Origin: Thioalkalivibrio paradoxus ARh 1
GTDB taxonomy: Bacteria > Pseudomonadota > Gammaproteobacteria > Ectothiorhodospirales > Ectothiorhodospiraceae
Length of the DNA stretch: 64,000 nt
Assembly (NCBI RefSeq): GCF_000227685.2
Contig: NZ_CP007029.1
Span: forward strand, 1,958,501 to 2,022,500
Direction of reading: 5' to 3'
Shown here in pieces: positions 8,079 through 17,132 of the stretch. A model generated the notes under the pieces. It had not been told where the DNA came from and ran no database searches. It saw nothing but the letters and a program-made list of their open reading frames with translations. The stretch's first letter is position 1; each line of letters starts with the position of its first letter. A program made the position numbers and the translations under genes.

Positions 8079-8239
8079 CAATCCTCCCTGTCCCGACAAC
8101 CGCCGTTCATGTCCGTCCGGGGCGGCGCGCCCACGGCCCTCGCCGCTCCATCCACTACGCGCACAGTGGACCCGCTGGCCAAGGTTGCCGCAGCATTCGA
8201 ACGCCACTGCGAAAAGCGAGGCGATCCACCGCCGGCATC

Positions 8240-9379
8240 TCAGCCGCGCAGATCCTGAATCGCGGCGCGCCGCTTGGCTTCCTGTTTCTCGCGCTTTTTC
8301 TTGTCCTTGCCCGGGTCGAACCAGCCGATCGCATCGTAGGCACGCTCCAGCAGCTCGGCAGCGCGTCGTCGATCCGCCGGCGGCCACGATTTGGCGGCGT
8401 CCGTCAGCTGGTTGAGGGCCGCCACGAGTACCGAACGCTGCATGCGCCGTTCCGCTTCGCTGAGGGCAAGATGGCCAGTCAGCTTTTCCTCCGTGCGATA
8501 AAGCGCCTTCCCCTCATCCGATAGCGCGTCGAACGCGGCCCGCGCCTCGGCCTCCTCGCGCTCACGCGCTTCGCTCTCCCGAAGATCCTGCAGCATACGT
8601 TGGTAGCTGGCTGCACGTTCGGTGTCCTCGGAAAAGTAGCCGTAGCCCGCCCGCGTCTTGGCACCGATTCCATGCTCTTGAAGCGCCGCCTGCAGCATGT
8701 CCCGCGCCAGATCGAGCCAGGCCGCCCCCGGTCCTTCGATCACGAACAGGAAGCTGCCCCGGACCGCGACCTGGGCATTCGGAACGGGGCTATCCAGATC
8801 GGTCGCGTCGCTGCCACCCTCGCTACCGTAATACTCGAGGTGATGACTGGTCACGACTTCCTGCACCAGGGGTGTCGTTGCGGAGTCCGGTACCCACCAG
8901 GCATCGTGGAATCCGATCACGCCGGAGAGTCCGTCCGGATTTGGCGATCCCGCCTGTGCCGCGGCACCAAAGAGTTCGTTGCAGGCCGCGGGGCTGAACC
9001 CCGATTGCGCGCGGGCGAAACCGGACACGACCCCCTTGATGCTGGAACCGGGGATATAGGGCACGCCGTAGCTGTGGTGGATCGCACAGCCGGTCTCCAG
9101 CATGCCGCCCGCCGACAGGCCGATGAAAAGACGGCTGTCCAGCCGCAGGATGGCACCTGCGAAGCGCTGCGGATCCGCAGTGCAGCGCTGCCAGCGTTCA
9201 TAAGCTCGCCGGTACAGCTCGCCCGCGGGGATCCGGCAGATCCGTTCCACATACTCCGTTTTTGTCGCGGTAGCGCCGGATTCGTGCTCCGGGTAGCCGC
9301 GCTGCAACAGCAGCCCGGGATGGGCATTGCGTGCATTCTGGAACGGCTCGCGCAGCACCGTGCGTATCAGGGCGATCAT
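8240..9379 (-). CDS. cmr6: Type III-B RAMP protein Cmr6 with long charged C-terminal extension
   Basis: 379 aa, longer than usual for Cmr6. The RAMP core is seen in LRLDSRLFIGL, YGVPYIPGSSIKGVVSGFAR and a late glycine-rich loop, GIGAKTRAGYGYF. After about residue 265 comes a charged helical extension rich in Glu, Arg and Lys, ending in a Lys/Arg-rich tail (GKDKKKREKQEAKRRAA). Cmr6 caps the Cmr backbone near the crRNA 3' end. The ATG overlaps the cmr5 stop (ATGA). The extension resembles that of Csm5 in this window. Confidence 0.92.
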   Translation of the reverse strand: MIALIRTVLREPFQNARNAHPGLLLQRGYPEHESGATATKTEYVERICRIPAGELYRRAYERWQRCTADPQRFAGAILRLDSRLFIGLSAGGMLETGCAIHHSYGVPYIPGSSIKGVVSGFARAQSGFSPAACNELFGAAAQAGSPNPDGLSGVIGFHDAWWVPDSATTPLVQEVVTSHHLEYYGSEGGSDATDLDSPVPNAQVAVRGSFLFVIEGPGAAWLDLARDMLQAALQEHGIGAKTRAGYGYFSEDTERAASYQRMLQDLRESEAREREEAEARAAFDALSDEGKALYRTEEKLTGHLALSEAERRMQRSVLVAALNQLTDAAKSWPPADRRRAAELLERAYDAIGWFDPGKDKKKREKQEAKRRAAIQDLRG

Positions 9380-9807
9380 GCCGCATCGTCTCCTTCGGCC
9401 GTGCCGGTAGCATCGATCCGCAGCACGCCTTGCACGTAGCGCTTCATCCAACCAGCCGCCTCCAGCGCGCGGCGGGTCAGCAGCAACGTCTCGTTCAGAT
9501 CGGCGTCGATCACGCGCTCGTGCAGACCGGTTGCACCCCCTTGAATCGTCGAAGATCCGCTGCGGGTCAAGACATCCACCAAATCTTCCAGCGCCGCGTA
9601 AGCATGTGGTTCTTTTTGCGCCTTTGCGAGCAGGAAGCCGGTGGTTTGAGCCAGTCCGTTCTGCAGAATCATCCCCGGCAGCTTGTGCACCAGCGCCCCG
9701 TATTTCTTGCGCTGTTCATCGGCCCTCCGGGCTTCCACACGCGCATAGGCGGCGCGGGCCACGCGATGGCTGCGCAGGTCCAACGACCGTGGGTTCCCCG
9801 CACTCAC
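9376..9807 (-). CDS. cmr5: Type III-B small subunit Cmr5
   Basis: 143 aa, all-helical small subunit. Characteristic stretches are KKYGALVHKLPGMILQNGLA followed by TTGFLLAK, then a C-terminal helix with RRALEAAGWMKRY. It lies along the target RNA in the Cmr filament. The gene overlaps cmr4 upstream and cmr6 downstream by four bases each, so the three are translationally coupled. Confidence 0.95.
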   Translation of the reverse strand: MSAGNPRSLDLRSHRVARAAYARVEARRADEQRKKYGALVHKLPGMILQNGLAQTTGFLLAKAQKEPHAYAALEDLVDVLTRSGSSTIQGGATGLHERVIDADLNETLLLTRRALEAAGWMKRYVQGVLRIDATGTAEGDDAA

Positions 9808-10685
9808 GCCGACACCTCCCGCCGCAACAGACGCACCAGCCCGCGCCCGACGCCAGCCTTGCCGCCCAACTGGAGCAATTCCTCATCCGGCAGGCAGGCG
9901 GCCAGCGCCCCGGCATCGCGATCGTCGCCTTGCCGGTTCGAGCGGGACAGCGCCTGCACACCCCAGAGCACGGATTCCGCGGGCAGGTTCTCCTCGTACC
10001 ACAGCGCGCCGCGTTTCACGGTTCCAGTAGCCGGATCGATCGCGATCCGGGTACGAATCTCGGTCGCGGTCTCAGCGAGGTACTTCATGATGTCGTCGGG
10101 AAGCAGCGCGAAGCGGGTAACGAGGTCCGTCTGCGCGTCAGCATCGGTCGGATGCACGGCCTGCCCGATCCAGGCAGCCCAGGCACGCAGTGCCGCATCC
10201 TCCTGCGCGGGAAGATCGAGGTCTTCAAGGAACAACACCCCATCCTGCCGATTCACGGAGTCGGGGACGACCCGTGCCTGCCCCTCCCTGGGCTCGTTCG
10301 GAAGCGGTGGCGCCGCCTGCCCGGCGCGGACCAGATCCTGCCGATAACGGCGCAGGATGAAGGGGGAAGTGGCGTAACAGACGATGCCGGCCAGCGACCG
10401 CACCGGCAACAGCAGCAAGTGGGCATCCCCTACCGCGAGGGCGCCGGCAAAGGCGTCGGCCGCCCCACCGATCTCGCGAGGCCCGAACAACGCCGGCACA
10501 TCCGGCTCGCGCTGTGGGTCGCCCTCCATCTGGGCGCGCAGCACACCGCGCAGCGAGGAGCCAGGCACGATCGGCAGGTGGGTGGCGCGAGCACGCGCGA
10601 TCGGCAGGTCGACCACGTCGGCGGCCTGCCCCACGCCGCAATGCAGCGCGGACAGAGCATGGAGATGAAAGATTCGCGGTTGCAT
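9804..10685 (-). CDS. cmr4: Type III-B RAMP backbone and target-RNA slicer Cmr4
   Basis: 293 aa. The RAMP start is FHLHALSALHCGVGQ, followed by VVDLPIARARATHLPIVPGS. D26 in VDLPIAR sits where the catalytic Asp of Cmr4 is known to be, so periodic target RNA cleavage should be intact. The C-terminal glycine-rich loop is LGGKAGVGRGLVRLL. The ATG was chosen because the family N-terminus begins there, although the frame is open further upstream. It overlaps cmr5 by four bases. Confidence 0.95.
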   Translation of the reverse strand: MQPRIFHLHALSALHCGVGQAADVVDLPIARARATHLPIVPGSSLRGVLRAQMEGDPQREPDVPALFGPREIGGAADAFAGALAVGDAHLLLLPVRSLAGIVCYATSPFILRRYRQDLVRAGQAAPPLPNEPREGQARVVPDSVNRQDGVLFLEDLDLPAQEDAALRAWAAWIGQAVHPTDADAQTDLVTRFALLPDDIMKYLAETATEIRTRIAIDPATGTVKRGALWYEENLPAESVLWGVQALSRSNRQGDDRDAGALAACLPDEELLQLGGKAGVGRGLVRLLRREVSA

Positions 10686-10716
10686 GGTGATGGTGTCCTT
10701 GTATTCGGTTGTTCCG

Positions 10717-12042
10717 TCAGTTCGAATCCGCGACCGGGGTCCAGGGTGCCGGCAGCGCCAGACCGAAGCCGTCGCGCCGGTCTTGCTCGTCGTCACAAAC
10801 GCTGGCGAGCCACAACCCGCGCAGGGCCTCGAGCTCGGCATCGCCTGCCAGTGCGAACCAATAGGTCGCGCCAGCCGGCACCAGCTTGCGCGTGGGCCGG
10901 GGCTGCTGCCGGGCCAGATCCCATCCGGAGTGCGGCTGCCAGCGGTCCACGGCAGCGGCGCGCAGATGCAAGCGGGGCCTCGACGGGCTGGTTGCGTCGA
11001 ACACGCTGTCCGGAGGCGCGCGATCCGCATCCAGCCATCCCGGGAGATACCCGGCGGCGAACACTGCCGGCGTGACCAGGGTGAGGCTGAGACCCCCTGC
11101 CCGCACGATATCCTCGAACCAGCCGTCCGGGGGTTGCGGCCAGGCACTCTCCGGCTCCGGCGTCATGGCCGCCAGCCGGCGCTCGCCGCCCAACGTCACC
11201 AGTGCCGCGCCGAGCGGCTCGGCACAGCGCGCGAGCAGGCGCAGCGGTTCGTCGCCGAATGTACCTGCGGCGGCGTCGCTCGGATCCGACGCGAATTCCA
11301 GGCCTTCGGTCTGGAACAGCCTGCCTTCCACCGCGGCCTGGCGGTCCCGATCGATCGCGACATGGGTGCGCCGGTCCCCGGCTGGCGGCGACCAGCCGCG
11401 CTGCTGCAGATCGGCATGCGCGACCTCTCCTCCACGCCGGAAATCGAGCCAGTCCTGCCATGCCCACCAACTCGGCCCCGGTCCCGGCTTGCCTTCCACC
11501 GGGCGCGACAGTTGCACCGGCAGCAGACCCTCGGGCAGGTCCGCTCCGCAACCCGTGTCGAACGGCCGCGGCTCGGCCCGAACGCAACGCGCCTGCCGGC
11601 CATGCCCGAAGTAGAGCGCATCCGCCGGCTTGGGCAGGAGCACGGTGGATCCACGCAGCAGCAGCGGCCCCGCCAGCGCAAGCCCGGTCAGGCGGGCGGC
11701 GGAAGCAGCCGCGGATTCGGCGTCCGGTGCCAGCGGAAACCCTACGCCCTGGGCGCGCGCCCAAGCCGTTCGCAGGCAACCCGCCAGGGTCGAGGGCGGC
11801 GGAAACCGGGCCGGGTCGACCCCGGTCCAGCCGTCGAAGGGCCGGCCCGAGCGTACGATGATCGGTGCCAGCGGCGTCAGACTCAGCGTGCGGCTGGGCC
11901 TGGCCGCGCCGGCAACATCAGCCGCTGCGCCAGCCCCCCCGGATTGCGGCACAGCGCTGCGACGCACTCCAACGGGCTGCGCCGGTTTTTCCTGCGGCTT
12001 CCGCGAGTAACGCGGCGGACCTTTTCTGTGTTTCTTCGCCAT
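10717..12042 (-). CDS. cmr3: Type III-B RAMP protein Cmr3
   Basis: 441 aa, double-RAMP subunit that with Cmr2 holds the crRNA 5' tag. Visible features are LSLTPLAPIIVRSGRPFDGW, PPPSTLAGCLRTAWAR and a late LTLVTPAVFAAGYLPGW strand. A basic, low-complexity N-terminus of about 60 residues (MAKKHRKGPP onward) precedes the fold. The ATG overlaps the cmr2 stop by one base, consistent with coupling. Confidence 0.93.
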   Translation of the reverse strand: MAKKHRKGPPRYSRKPQEKPAQPVGVRRSAVPQSGGAGAAADVAGAARPSRTLSLTPLAPIIVRSGRPFDGWTGVDPARFPPPSTLAGCLRTAWARAQGVGFPLAPDAESAAASAARLTGLALAGPLLLRGSTVLLPKPADALYFGHGRQARCVRAEPRPFDTGCGADLPEGLLPVQLSRPVEGKPGPGPSWWAWQDWLDFRRGGEVAHADLQQRGWSPPAGDRRTHVAIDRDRQAAVEGRLFQTEGLEFASDPSDAAAGTFGDEPLRLLARCAEPLGAALVTLGGERRLAAMTPEPESAWPQPPDGWFEDIVRAGGLSLTLVTPAVFAAGYLPGWLDADRAPPDSVFDATSPSRPRLHLRAAAVDRWQPHSGWDLARQQPRPTRKLVPAGATYWFALAGDAELEALRGLWLASVCDDEQDRRDGFGLALPAPWTPVADSN

Positions 12043-13916
12043 CAGCGTGTCTCCACATCGGCCCGGGTGCGGGCAGCGAGCCATCGGGCAACGATCAGGG
12101 TGTCGGCCAACTGCGCTAGCGGCACCACGCCGGCCCGAAGCGCGATTCGATCCTGCAGCTCGGGCGAGATCTTCTCGGCCCCACCGGCCCTGCGCGCCCG
12201 ATCCAGCATCCGCTGGACCTCTGCTGCACGCATGCCCCGGGCCATCGCCCGGTCCTCGGGGCTTGCGTCACTGGCCGCGAGCGGCAGCCAGCACAGCCGT
12301 CGGTCGATCGCCCGCAGGTCGTAGGCGACGCGCGACGGCAGGCGCGCAGCGCGATAGTCTGCGGTGAAATCCTGGAGTTCGCGTAACGCCGCCGAGTCAT
12401 TCCATCGCGCACGCCACTCGATCTCTCCACCCGAACGAATGCCCAGCACGATCCCCAGGGCGTTGCGCTGGTCCTCAGCGCCTAAGGCATCCCCCTTGGC
12501 CAGTTGCTCGGCCCGCAGCGCGCGGGCGCGCAGGCTGCCCAAAGGCTCCATCAGGTGGCCGACGCCCAACCCCACCGACAGCGTCGGTCGCTCGCCAGCG
12601 GGCAGCCCCAGGGCTTCCGCGACCGGCCCTAGCGCTGCGGAAAAACGATCGGCCAGCGCCTGGGCACAGGCGACGGCACTCTCGAGCGGCACCAGCGCCA
12701 GCACGTCGTCCCCGCCCGAGTAGATCGCATGCCCATGGTGTTCGCGCACCAGCCCGCGCACCTCGGAAGCGAAACCGTGCAGCGCTCGGGAGACCTTCCG
12801 CGACTGGTCCGGGCTCTGTGCCCGCGCCAGCAGCTTTCCCATCCGGTCGCCATCGGCCTGGAGAATCGCGGCATAGGGCACCGGTTCGCCGCAGCGGCGG
12901 CCTGCGCGTCCGACCTCCCGGCCGATCGCCGCAAGTTCACGGCGAAGTAGCAGCAAAGCTTCCCGTTCTGCCGGCTCCTGGGCCTCCTGCGCAAGCGCAT
13001 TGCGCAGCCGGAAGCCGTAGAGCAATTGCGCGTCGAACGGGAAATCACCGTAGCAGCCGGCGTTGCCGCGCACCCGCGTCGCCAGACCTGCAGCAACCAG
13101 CGGTTCGTACGCGGCCCGCAGGCGTTGCAGTTGGTCGCCGGTCAATTGCCGGAGCCATGGATCGGCCGCGATCCGCGCGTAGGCCGTGAACTGTTCCGGA
13201 TCCCCGGCCAGGCGCTTGATCACGCCGAGCGCATCGAGCTGCTCGCCACGTGACAGCGCCAACCGCCGTACCAGTGCCGGCACGGGCGGCTCGGGCAGCA
13301 CCGTCTCGAAGCCGCCGTCCAGCGAGCACTTCGGCAAACCGGCGCCTTTCTCCTCGAGCCGGCTCGGCCCGAAATCGCGGGTGGCCTTGCGTGCGGCGAA
13401 CACCGCACCCAGGCGCTGATTCATCTGGGCATAGTCCTTAGCGGCGCCGGTGTCCCCGGGCACCCAAGCCGCGAATACTTCCAGCACGTCCCGAATCTGT
13501 GCCTGCCAAACGTCGTCCCGAAGCGGGCCAGCGTTGCGCACCTTGGCCCGCGCGGTCACTCCCAGTTCGACCAGGCGCTGGACGGCGGCGTCTCGGGCCT
13601 CGGCACAGAGCGCCCGCAGCCGCGCCTCGTCGGCGGCCTCGCCCGGCGCAGCGCCTGCGAACGTGACCTCGGCACGCAGCACATTGGCAATGTTCGCCTC
13701 GTCGCCGGGGGCATCGAGCGGTTCGAGATCCCGTTCGGGATCGACGGGTGCCGGGAAGATCAGGCAGCCGGGGTGTGCCCGATGCAGCGCCCGCGCAGCG
13801 GCCCGCGCAGCCTCCGACAGCAGCCAGGAGCCGCACCAGAGATCGCGCGTCCGGCGCGCAGCTCCGATCAGGCCTTGCACGGGACCGAGCGAGACCGTGA
13901 CGAGATACCGGGGCAT
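12042..13916 (-). CDS. cmr2: Cas10 of type III-B (Cmr2), HD-less, cyclase active site intact
   Basis: 624 aa. The protein begins directly with the first palm-like domain (MPRYLVTVSLGPVQGLIGAA, RRTRDLWCGSWLLSEAAR) and has no N-terminal HD domain, so target-activated ssDNA cleavage is not expected. The cyclase palm is intact: ADGDRMG at 354-360 and GGDD at 401-404 (IYSGGDDVLALVPL). On target RNA binding it should polymerise ATP into cyclic oligoadenylate for the CARF proteins nearby. It lies between cmr1 and cmr3 with a start ATG one base from the cmr1 stop. Confidence 0.95.
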   Translation of the reverse strand: MPRYLVTVSLGPVQGLIGAARRTRDLWCGSWLLSEAARAAARALHRAHPGCLIFPAPVDPERDLEPLDAPGDEANIANVLRAEVTFAGAAPGEAADEARLRALCAEARDAAVQRLVELGVTARAKVRNAGPLRDDVWQAQIRDVLEVFAAWVPGDTGAAKDYAQMNQRLGAVFAARKATRDFGPSRLEEKGAGLPKCSLDGGFETVLPEPPVPALVRRLALSRGEQLDALGVIKRLAGDPEQFTAYARIAADPWLRQLTGDQLQRLRAAYEPLVAAGLATRVRGNAGCYGDFPFDAQLLYGFRLRNALAQEAQEPAEREALLLLRRELAAIGREVGRAGRRCGEPVPYAAILQADGDRMGKLLARAQSPDQSRKVSRALHGFASEVRGLVREHHGHAIYSGGDDVLALVPLESAVACAQALADRFSAALGPVAEALGLPAGERPTLSVGLGVGHLMEPLGSLRARALRAEQLAKGDALGAEDQRNALGIVLGIRSGGEIEWRARWNDSAALRELQDFTADYRAARLPSRVAYDLRAIDRRLCWLPLAASDASPEDRAMARGMRAAEVQRMLDRARRAGGAEKISPELQDRIALRAGVVPLAQLADTLIVARWLAARTRADVETR

Positions 13917-15172
13917 CAACTCACCCCCTTGCGAAAGAACGCCAGAAAGGCGGTCAGCGGATCGTCGCCGTGCCCCTGCATCGGGTGAATACGCTCCGCG
14001 GTCGCGGCCTGTTCCCGGGTATCGACAGGCCAGGTCGCCAGCCCTCGATGGCCTGAACCCTTGAACTTCAGGCTGCCGCGCAGCGCCTGCTCCCAGCCGG
14101 GGAGCAACAACGCGGCGGGCCGGTAGCCCTCGCCATCCCAATAGGGGCGCAGGATCAGCGGGCTGGCCATGCGGTCGAAGTCGCCGTCGGGTTCCAGCGT
14201 CGAATTCTGCGGATCCCCTTTATTCTTGTCCTTGAATTGAAACACGATCGGCAACCCGAACGCGGCGCGCGGATAGCATCCCAACACCGGGTGCTCTGGC
14301 GCATGACCGGCGGAATGCGTGTTCGCCAGCCGCCGGATCGCATCGGCCTCGGGCCAATAGCTGCGGCCCGGGTCTTTCCGGTCGTTGCCTCGACGCCCCA
14401 CGCCGAGGCCCTGACGGAAGTCTCCGAGACAATCGACCGCCGCGTTCCAGGCACTCGCCGCATCTTCGCCCCGCTTGCCCAGCACCAGCCGGCCACCCGC
14501 CGCCGCGACCTCGTCCACGGTCACGGGCTCCAGACCATCGACCCGCACCGCGCCCAGACCGCGCCGGGTCCGCGCGCCCACCCCTCCGAAGCTGGCCCAC
14601 CAGCGCAACGCCTGCTGGACCCCGGGCCACTGTTCGTCCCCGCAGGCGATCCGCAACCGGAACCCCAGCCCCGGTTTCGCGACCTCCCTTGGGCGCTCTT
14701 CGATGGCGTGCCCGCCCGGGGCGAGCTTCCCCTGCGCCGGAAACAGCGCATAGGCATTCACGTCCCCGACGGGATCGGGAACACCCCGATACTTGCCATC
14801 ATGCTTCTTCTTGAACTGGAAGGCCGGTAGCAACTGCGCGTTCGAGACGTCGGATACGCGTACGGACACCTGGCTGGCGCTGGCCGCCTTCGCGCCGATG
14901 CCGCCCCAGAGCGCCCTTTCAACAGCGAAGAGTTCGGCGGGGCTGCGCCCTTGCCGGTTCAGCAAGCGCCACCAGAACCGCCACTGACCGCGCAGTCCGC
15001 TGGGGCGGATCGGCAGCTCGCCATCCACCTTCCCCGCCTCGACACCGCCCCCGTACAACGGTGTGATCGTCCGGCTGACGAACACTCGTTCATTGCTTGG
15101 CGCAGCGCCGCATGCGTCGCGCCAGATCCGGGCCAATTGCTCCGGGTCGTTCTCGTGTGTGGGTTTACGCAT
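13916..15172 (-). CDS. cmr1: Type III-B RAMP protein Cmr1
   Basis: 418 aa, double-RAMP protein. Typical features are FVSRTITPLYGGG, LPIRPSGLRGQWRFWWR and AVERALWGG early on, then a G-rich loop FGGVGARTRRGLGAV. Cmr1 sits at the end of the complex near the crRNA 3' side. It is the first gene of the cmr1-2-3-4-5-6 run. A 182-bp gap separates it from the CARF gene upstream. Confidence 0.94.
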   Translation of the reverse strand: MRKPTHENDPEQLARIWRDACGAAPSNERVFVSRTITPLYGGGVEAGKVDGELPIRPSGLRGQWRFWWRLLNRQGRSPAELFAVERALWGGIGAKAASASQVSVRVSDVSNAQLLPAFQFKKKHDGKYRGVPDPVGDVNAYALFPAQGKLAPGGHAIEERPREVAKPGLGFRLRIACGDEQWPGVQQALRWWASFGGVGARTRRGLGAVRVDGLEPVTVDEVAAAGGRLVLGKRGEDAASAWNAAVDCLGDFRQGLGVGRRGNDRKDPGRSYWPEADAIRRLANTHSAGHAPEHPVLGCYPRAAFGLPIVFQFKDKNKGDPQNSTLEPDGDFDRMASPLILRPYWDGEGYRPAALLLPGWEQALRGSLKFKGSGHRGLATWPVDTREQAATAERIHPMQGHGDDPLTAFLAFFRKGVS

Positions 15173-15354
15173 TGTTTTGTCTCCATCCTGGATCTGGAAG
15201 GTGCGCCCTGAACGTATCGGCGTGAATCAAGCAGGTACCTCGGGGGGAATCGCTCCCGGCGTGGCGGTACACTGCACCGTTCGTGGACCACGCCGAGTTC
15301 GTCGAACCAGGCGGCGGTGCGCGCCAGGCATCTGCCCCATCCAGCGCCACTCCG

Positions 15355-16491
15355 CTACTTCCCGGGGTCTTGCACCGCGTCGAACCGAATCGCTTCCGGT
15401 TCCAGCCGCAGGCTGAAGCGGCCGTCGCGTTTGCCGTCGGCGTGAATCGCGTACAGGCGTGCGAGTTGGGGACCGAGATGCTGCCTGAGCGTGGCGTTGG
15501 TACGGGCCTTTCGCTGGTCGAAATAGTCGGCATCCATCCCGTTCTGCAAGGCCTCTTCCGCTCGCTCCAGATCGCCCGACATCGGACCGACGATGCGCTG
15601 GTATTCCGCCAGGAAGGGCCCCGAGAGTTCCGGGTCGCTGCGGCGCAGCGCATGGCCGCTGACTTGGCGCTTGCGCGCGAACAGCGCGTAGAACGCAAGT
15701 TCCGCCGGAGCCATCGGCAGCCGCTCGCCGCTGGCCTCGAGACAGCGGCCGGCCAGGTCGATCACCAGTTCCGGCGGCTCCAGCGCGCGGCGCGCGGCAG
15801 CCACCGTCTCGCTCAGCTGCGCGCCGCCCTCGACCAAGCGGGTCGGCAGGCCATCGCGCAGACTCACGAACGGGATTTCGGCCAACGTGACGCTGGCATC
15901 CGCCGTGTCCGCGAGTTTGTCGTTGCGGGTGGTAATCACCCGGCTGTAGGGCGTCGGGTAAAAGAAATCCCAGCTCGATTCGAACGGCTCGCTGACCAGC
16001 ACGTGCGACAACCGGTCCTGCGGTCGACCAAACAGCGAAAGCGCATAGCCGGCGTAGTAGCCCATGGTCTTGCGCCCGCCGGCGATCGACACATGCAATG
16101 CGCTTTCCGGGTCAGCGGTGAACTCCCGTACCTTCTCGGTAATGAAATCCGCGGCACGCTCGTTGTCCTCGGGCGTTCGGATATCGGCCAGCGGGGTACC
16201 GCTGACGTCGCGCAGCACATGGATGGAATCGTTGCCAAAACGCAGGCCCGTCAACTCCAGGTCTTCGCACAGTCGGCGAAACCATCCGGGCTCACGGCTC
16301 AGCAAAGCCAGCCGCACGCGCTCGGCCCCTTCTTCGGTGGTGATCACATGCACTTCCGTGGGAACGCGATCGCGCCGCTGGCGCGCAAGGCCATAAAGCG
16401 TTTCCGTCACCACCTGCGGCGACAGGCCCGTTACGGCCAGCAGCACGCGCCGCGAGAATTCTTCCGGTTCCATCAGCAGATCCCTTCGCAT
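15355..16491 (-). CDS. CARF-domain protein of the NE0113 (TIGR02584) family
   Basis: 378 aa. The N-terminal CARF Rossmann fold has VLLAVTGLSPQVVTETLYGL, and a second ligand-site motif, SIAGGRKTMGYYAGYAL, falls near residue 160. The C-terminal half (LPMAPAELAFYALFARKR, then DYFDQRKARTNATLRQHLG) is typical of this family. Database names call members a ring nuclease or Csm6-like, but no HEPN R-X4-6-H motif is evident here, so I call only cyclic-oligoadenylate sensing. It lies between adaptation module 2 and cmr1. M7 is an alternative start. Confidence 0.8.
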   Translation of the reverse strand: MRRDLLMEPEEFSRRVLLAVTGLSPQVVTETLYGLARQRRDRVPTEVHVITTEEGAERVRLALLSREPGWFRRLCEDLELTGLRFGNDSIHVLRDVSGTPLADIRTPEDNERAADFITEKVREFTADPESALHVSIAGGRKTMGYYAGYALSLFGRPQDRLSHVLVSEPFESSWDFFYPTPYSRVITTRNDKLADTADASVTLAEIPFVSLRDGLPTRLVEGGAQLSETVAAARRALEPPELVIDLAGRCLEASGERLPMAPAELAFYALFARKRQVSGHALRRSDPELSGPFLAEYQRIVGPMSGDLERAEEALQNGMDADYFDQRKARTNATLRQHLGPQLARLYAIHADGKRDGRFSLRLEPEAIRFDAVQDPGK

Positions 16492-16727
16492 CGGTCATCG
16501 TGGTGGGTGGAGCGCCGCGTCCCTGCAACTCCGTGGCTGCCCGAGTCCGCTGCTTCCTCGCTCCACCCGCAGCCAAGATTGCCCGTCCTGTACCCGAAAG
16601 GCCAACCCCGCAAGCTTACCGCTGCCGTCGCCCCCCTCCATTGCTTCTCACTTGCGGCAATCCGGCGCAGCTCCGGTGGCCATCACATGGCACGGGCTCC
16701 CATAGCTCCCTTCCGGCCAATTTCGTA

Positions 16728-17132
16728 CTACGTGAATCCGCCGGGAAGCTGAGTGCCGGCAAGCGTCACGCCGATATCGAAGATGCGCCGGCCGAGCACC
16801 TGAGCCCGGCACCGGCGCGGGATTGGGTACACACGCACATCGTCCTTGACGGAATGAATGTGGCTGGATAGCTCCGAGAGAATCCGGTCAAGCCCGGACC
16901 CGTTGACCTCAAGCAGGTACACCGAGTACTGAATGCGCAGGCCATGTTCCTTTACCACCCTATGCACGCGGCGCAGACGCACGGGATCGGCAATGTCGTA
17001 GCAGAGGAGATAGCCCCGCTGCAGACTCGAGGAGTCCGCGCCTCGACGCCCTCCACCGGTGCGGCTTCGCCGCGCTTTCCACCGCCGTGGCCAGCGCTCA
17101 GCCAAGGGGCACCAACCACCGATGCAACGCAT
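16728..17132 (-). CDS. cas2: Cas2, lineage beta (adaptation module 2)
   Basis: 134 codons from the ATG, but the Cas2 fold begins only at about residue 41 (GYLLCYDIADPVRLRRVHR), with IQYSVYLLE and KDDVRVYPIP after it. A TTG at 17105, overlapping the stop of the upstream gene, is a likelier start; the codon cannot be settled from sequence alone. It resembles the Cas2 at 1243-1572. It is the last gene of module 2, which has no canonical cas1. Confidence 0.85.
   Translation of the reverse strand: MRCIGGWCPLAERWPRRWKARRSRTGGGRRGADSSSLQRGYLLCYDIADPVRLRRVHRVVKEHGLRIQYSVYLLEVNGSGLDRILSELSSHIHSVKDDVRVYPIPRRCRAQVLGRRIFDIGVTLAGTQLPGGFT

Noticed and set aside
12042..13916. HD domain hidden upstream of Cmr2
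   Set aside because: The upstream part of the open frame overlaps cmr1 in another frame and shows no HD motif; Cmr2 starts at its palm domain.
15355..16491. HEPN RNase activity in the NE0113-family protein
   Set aside because: No convincing R-X4-6-H motif is visible; only CARF features are supported.
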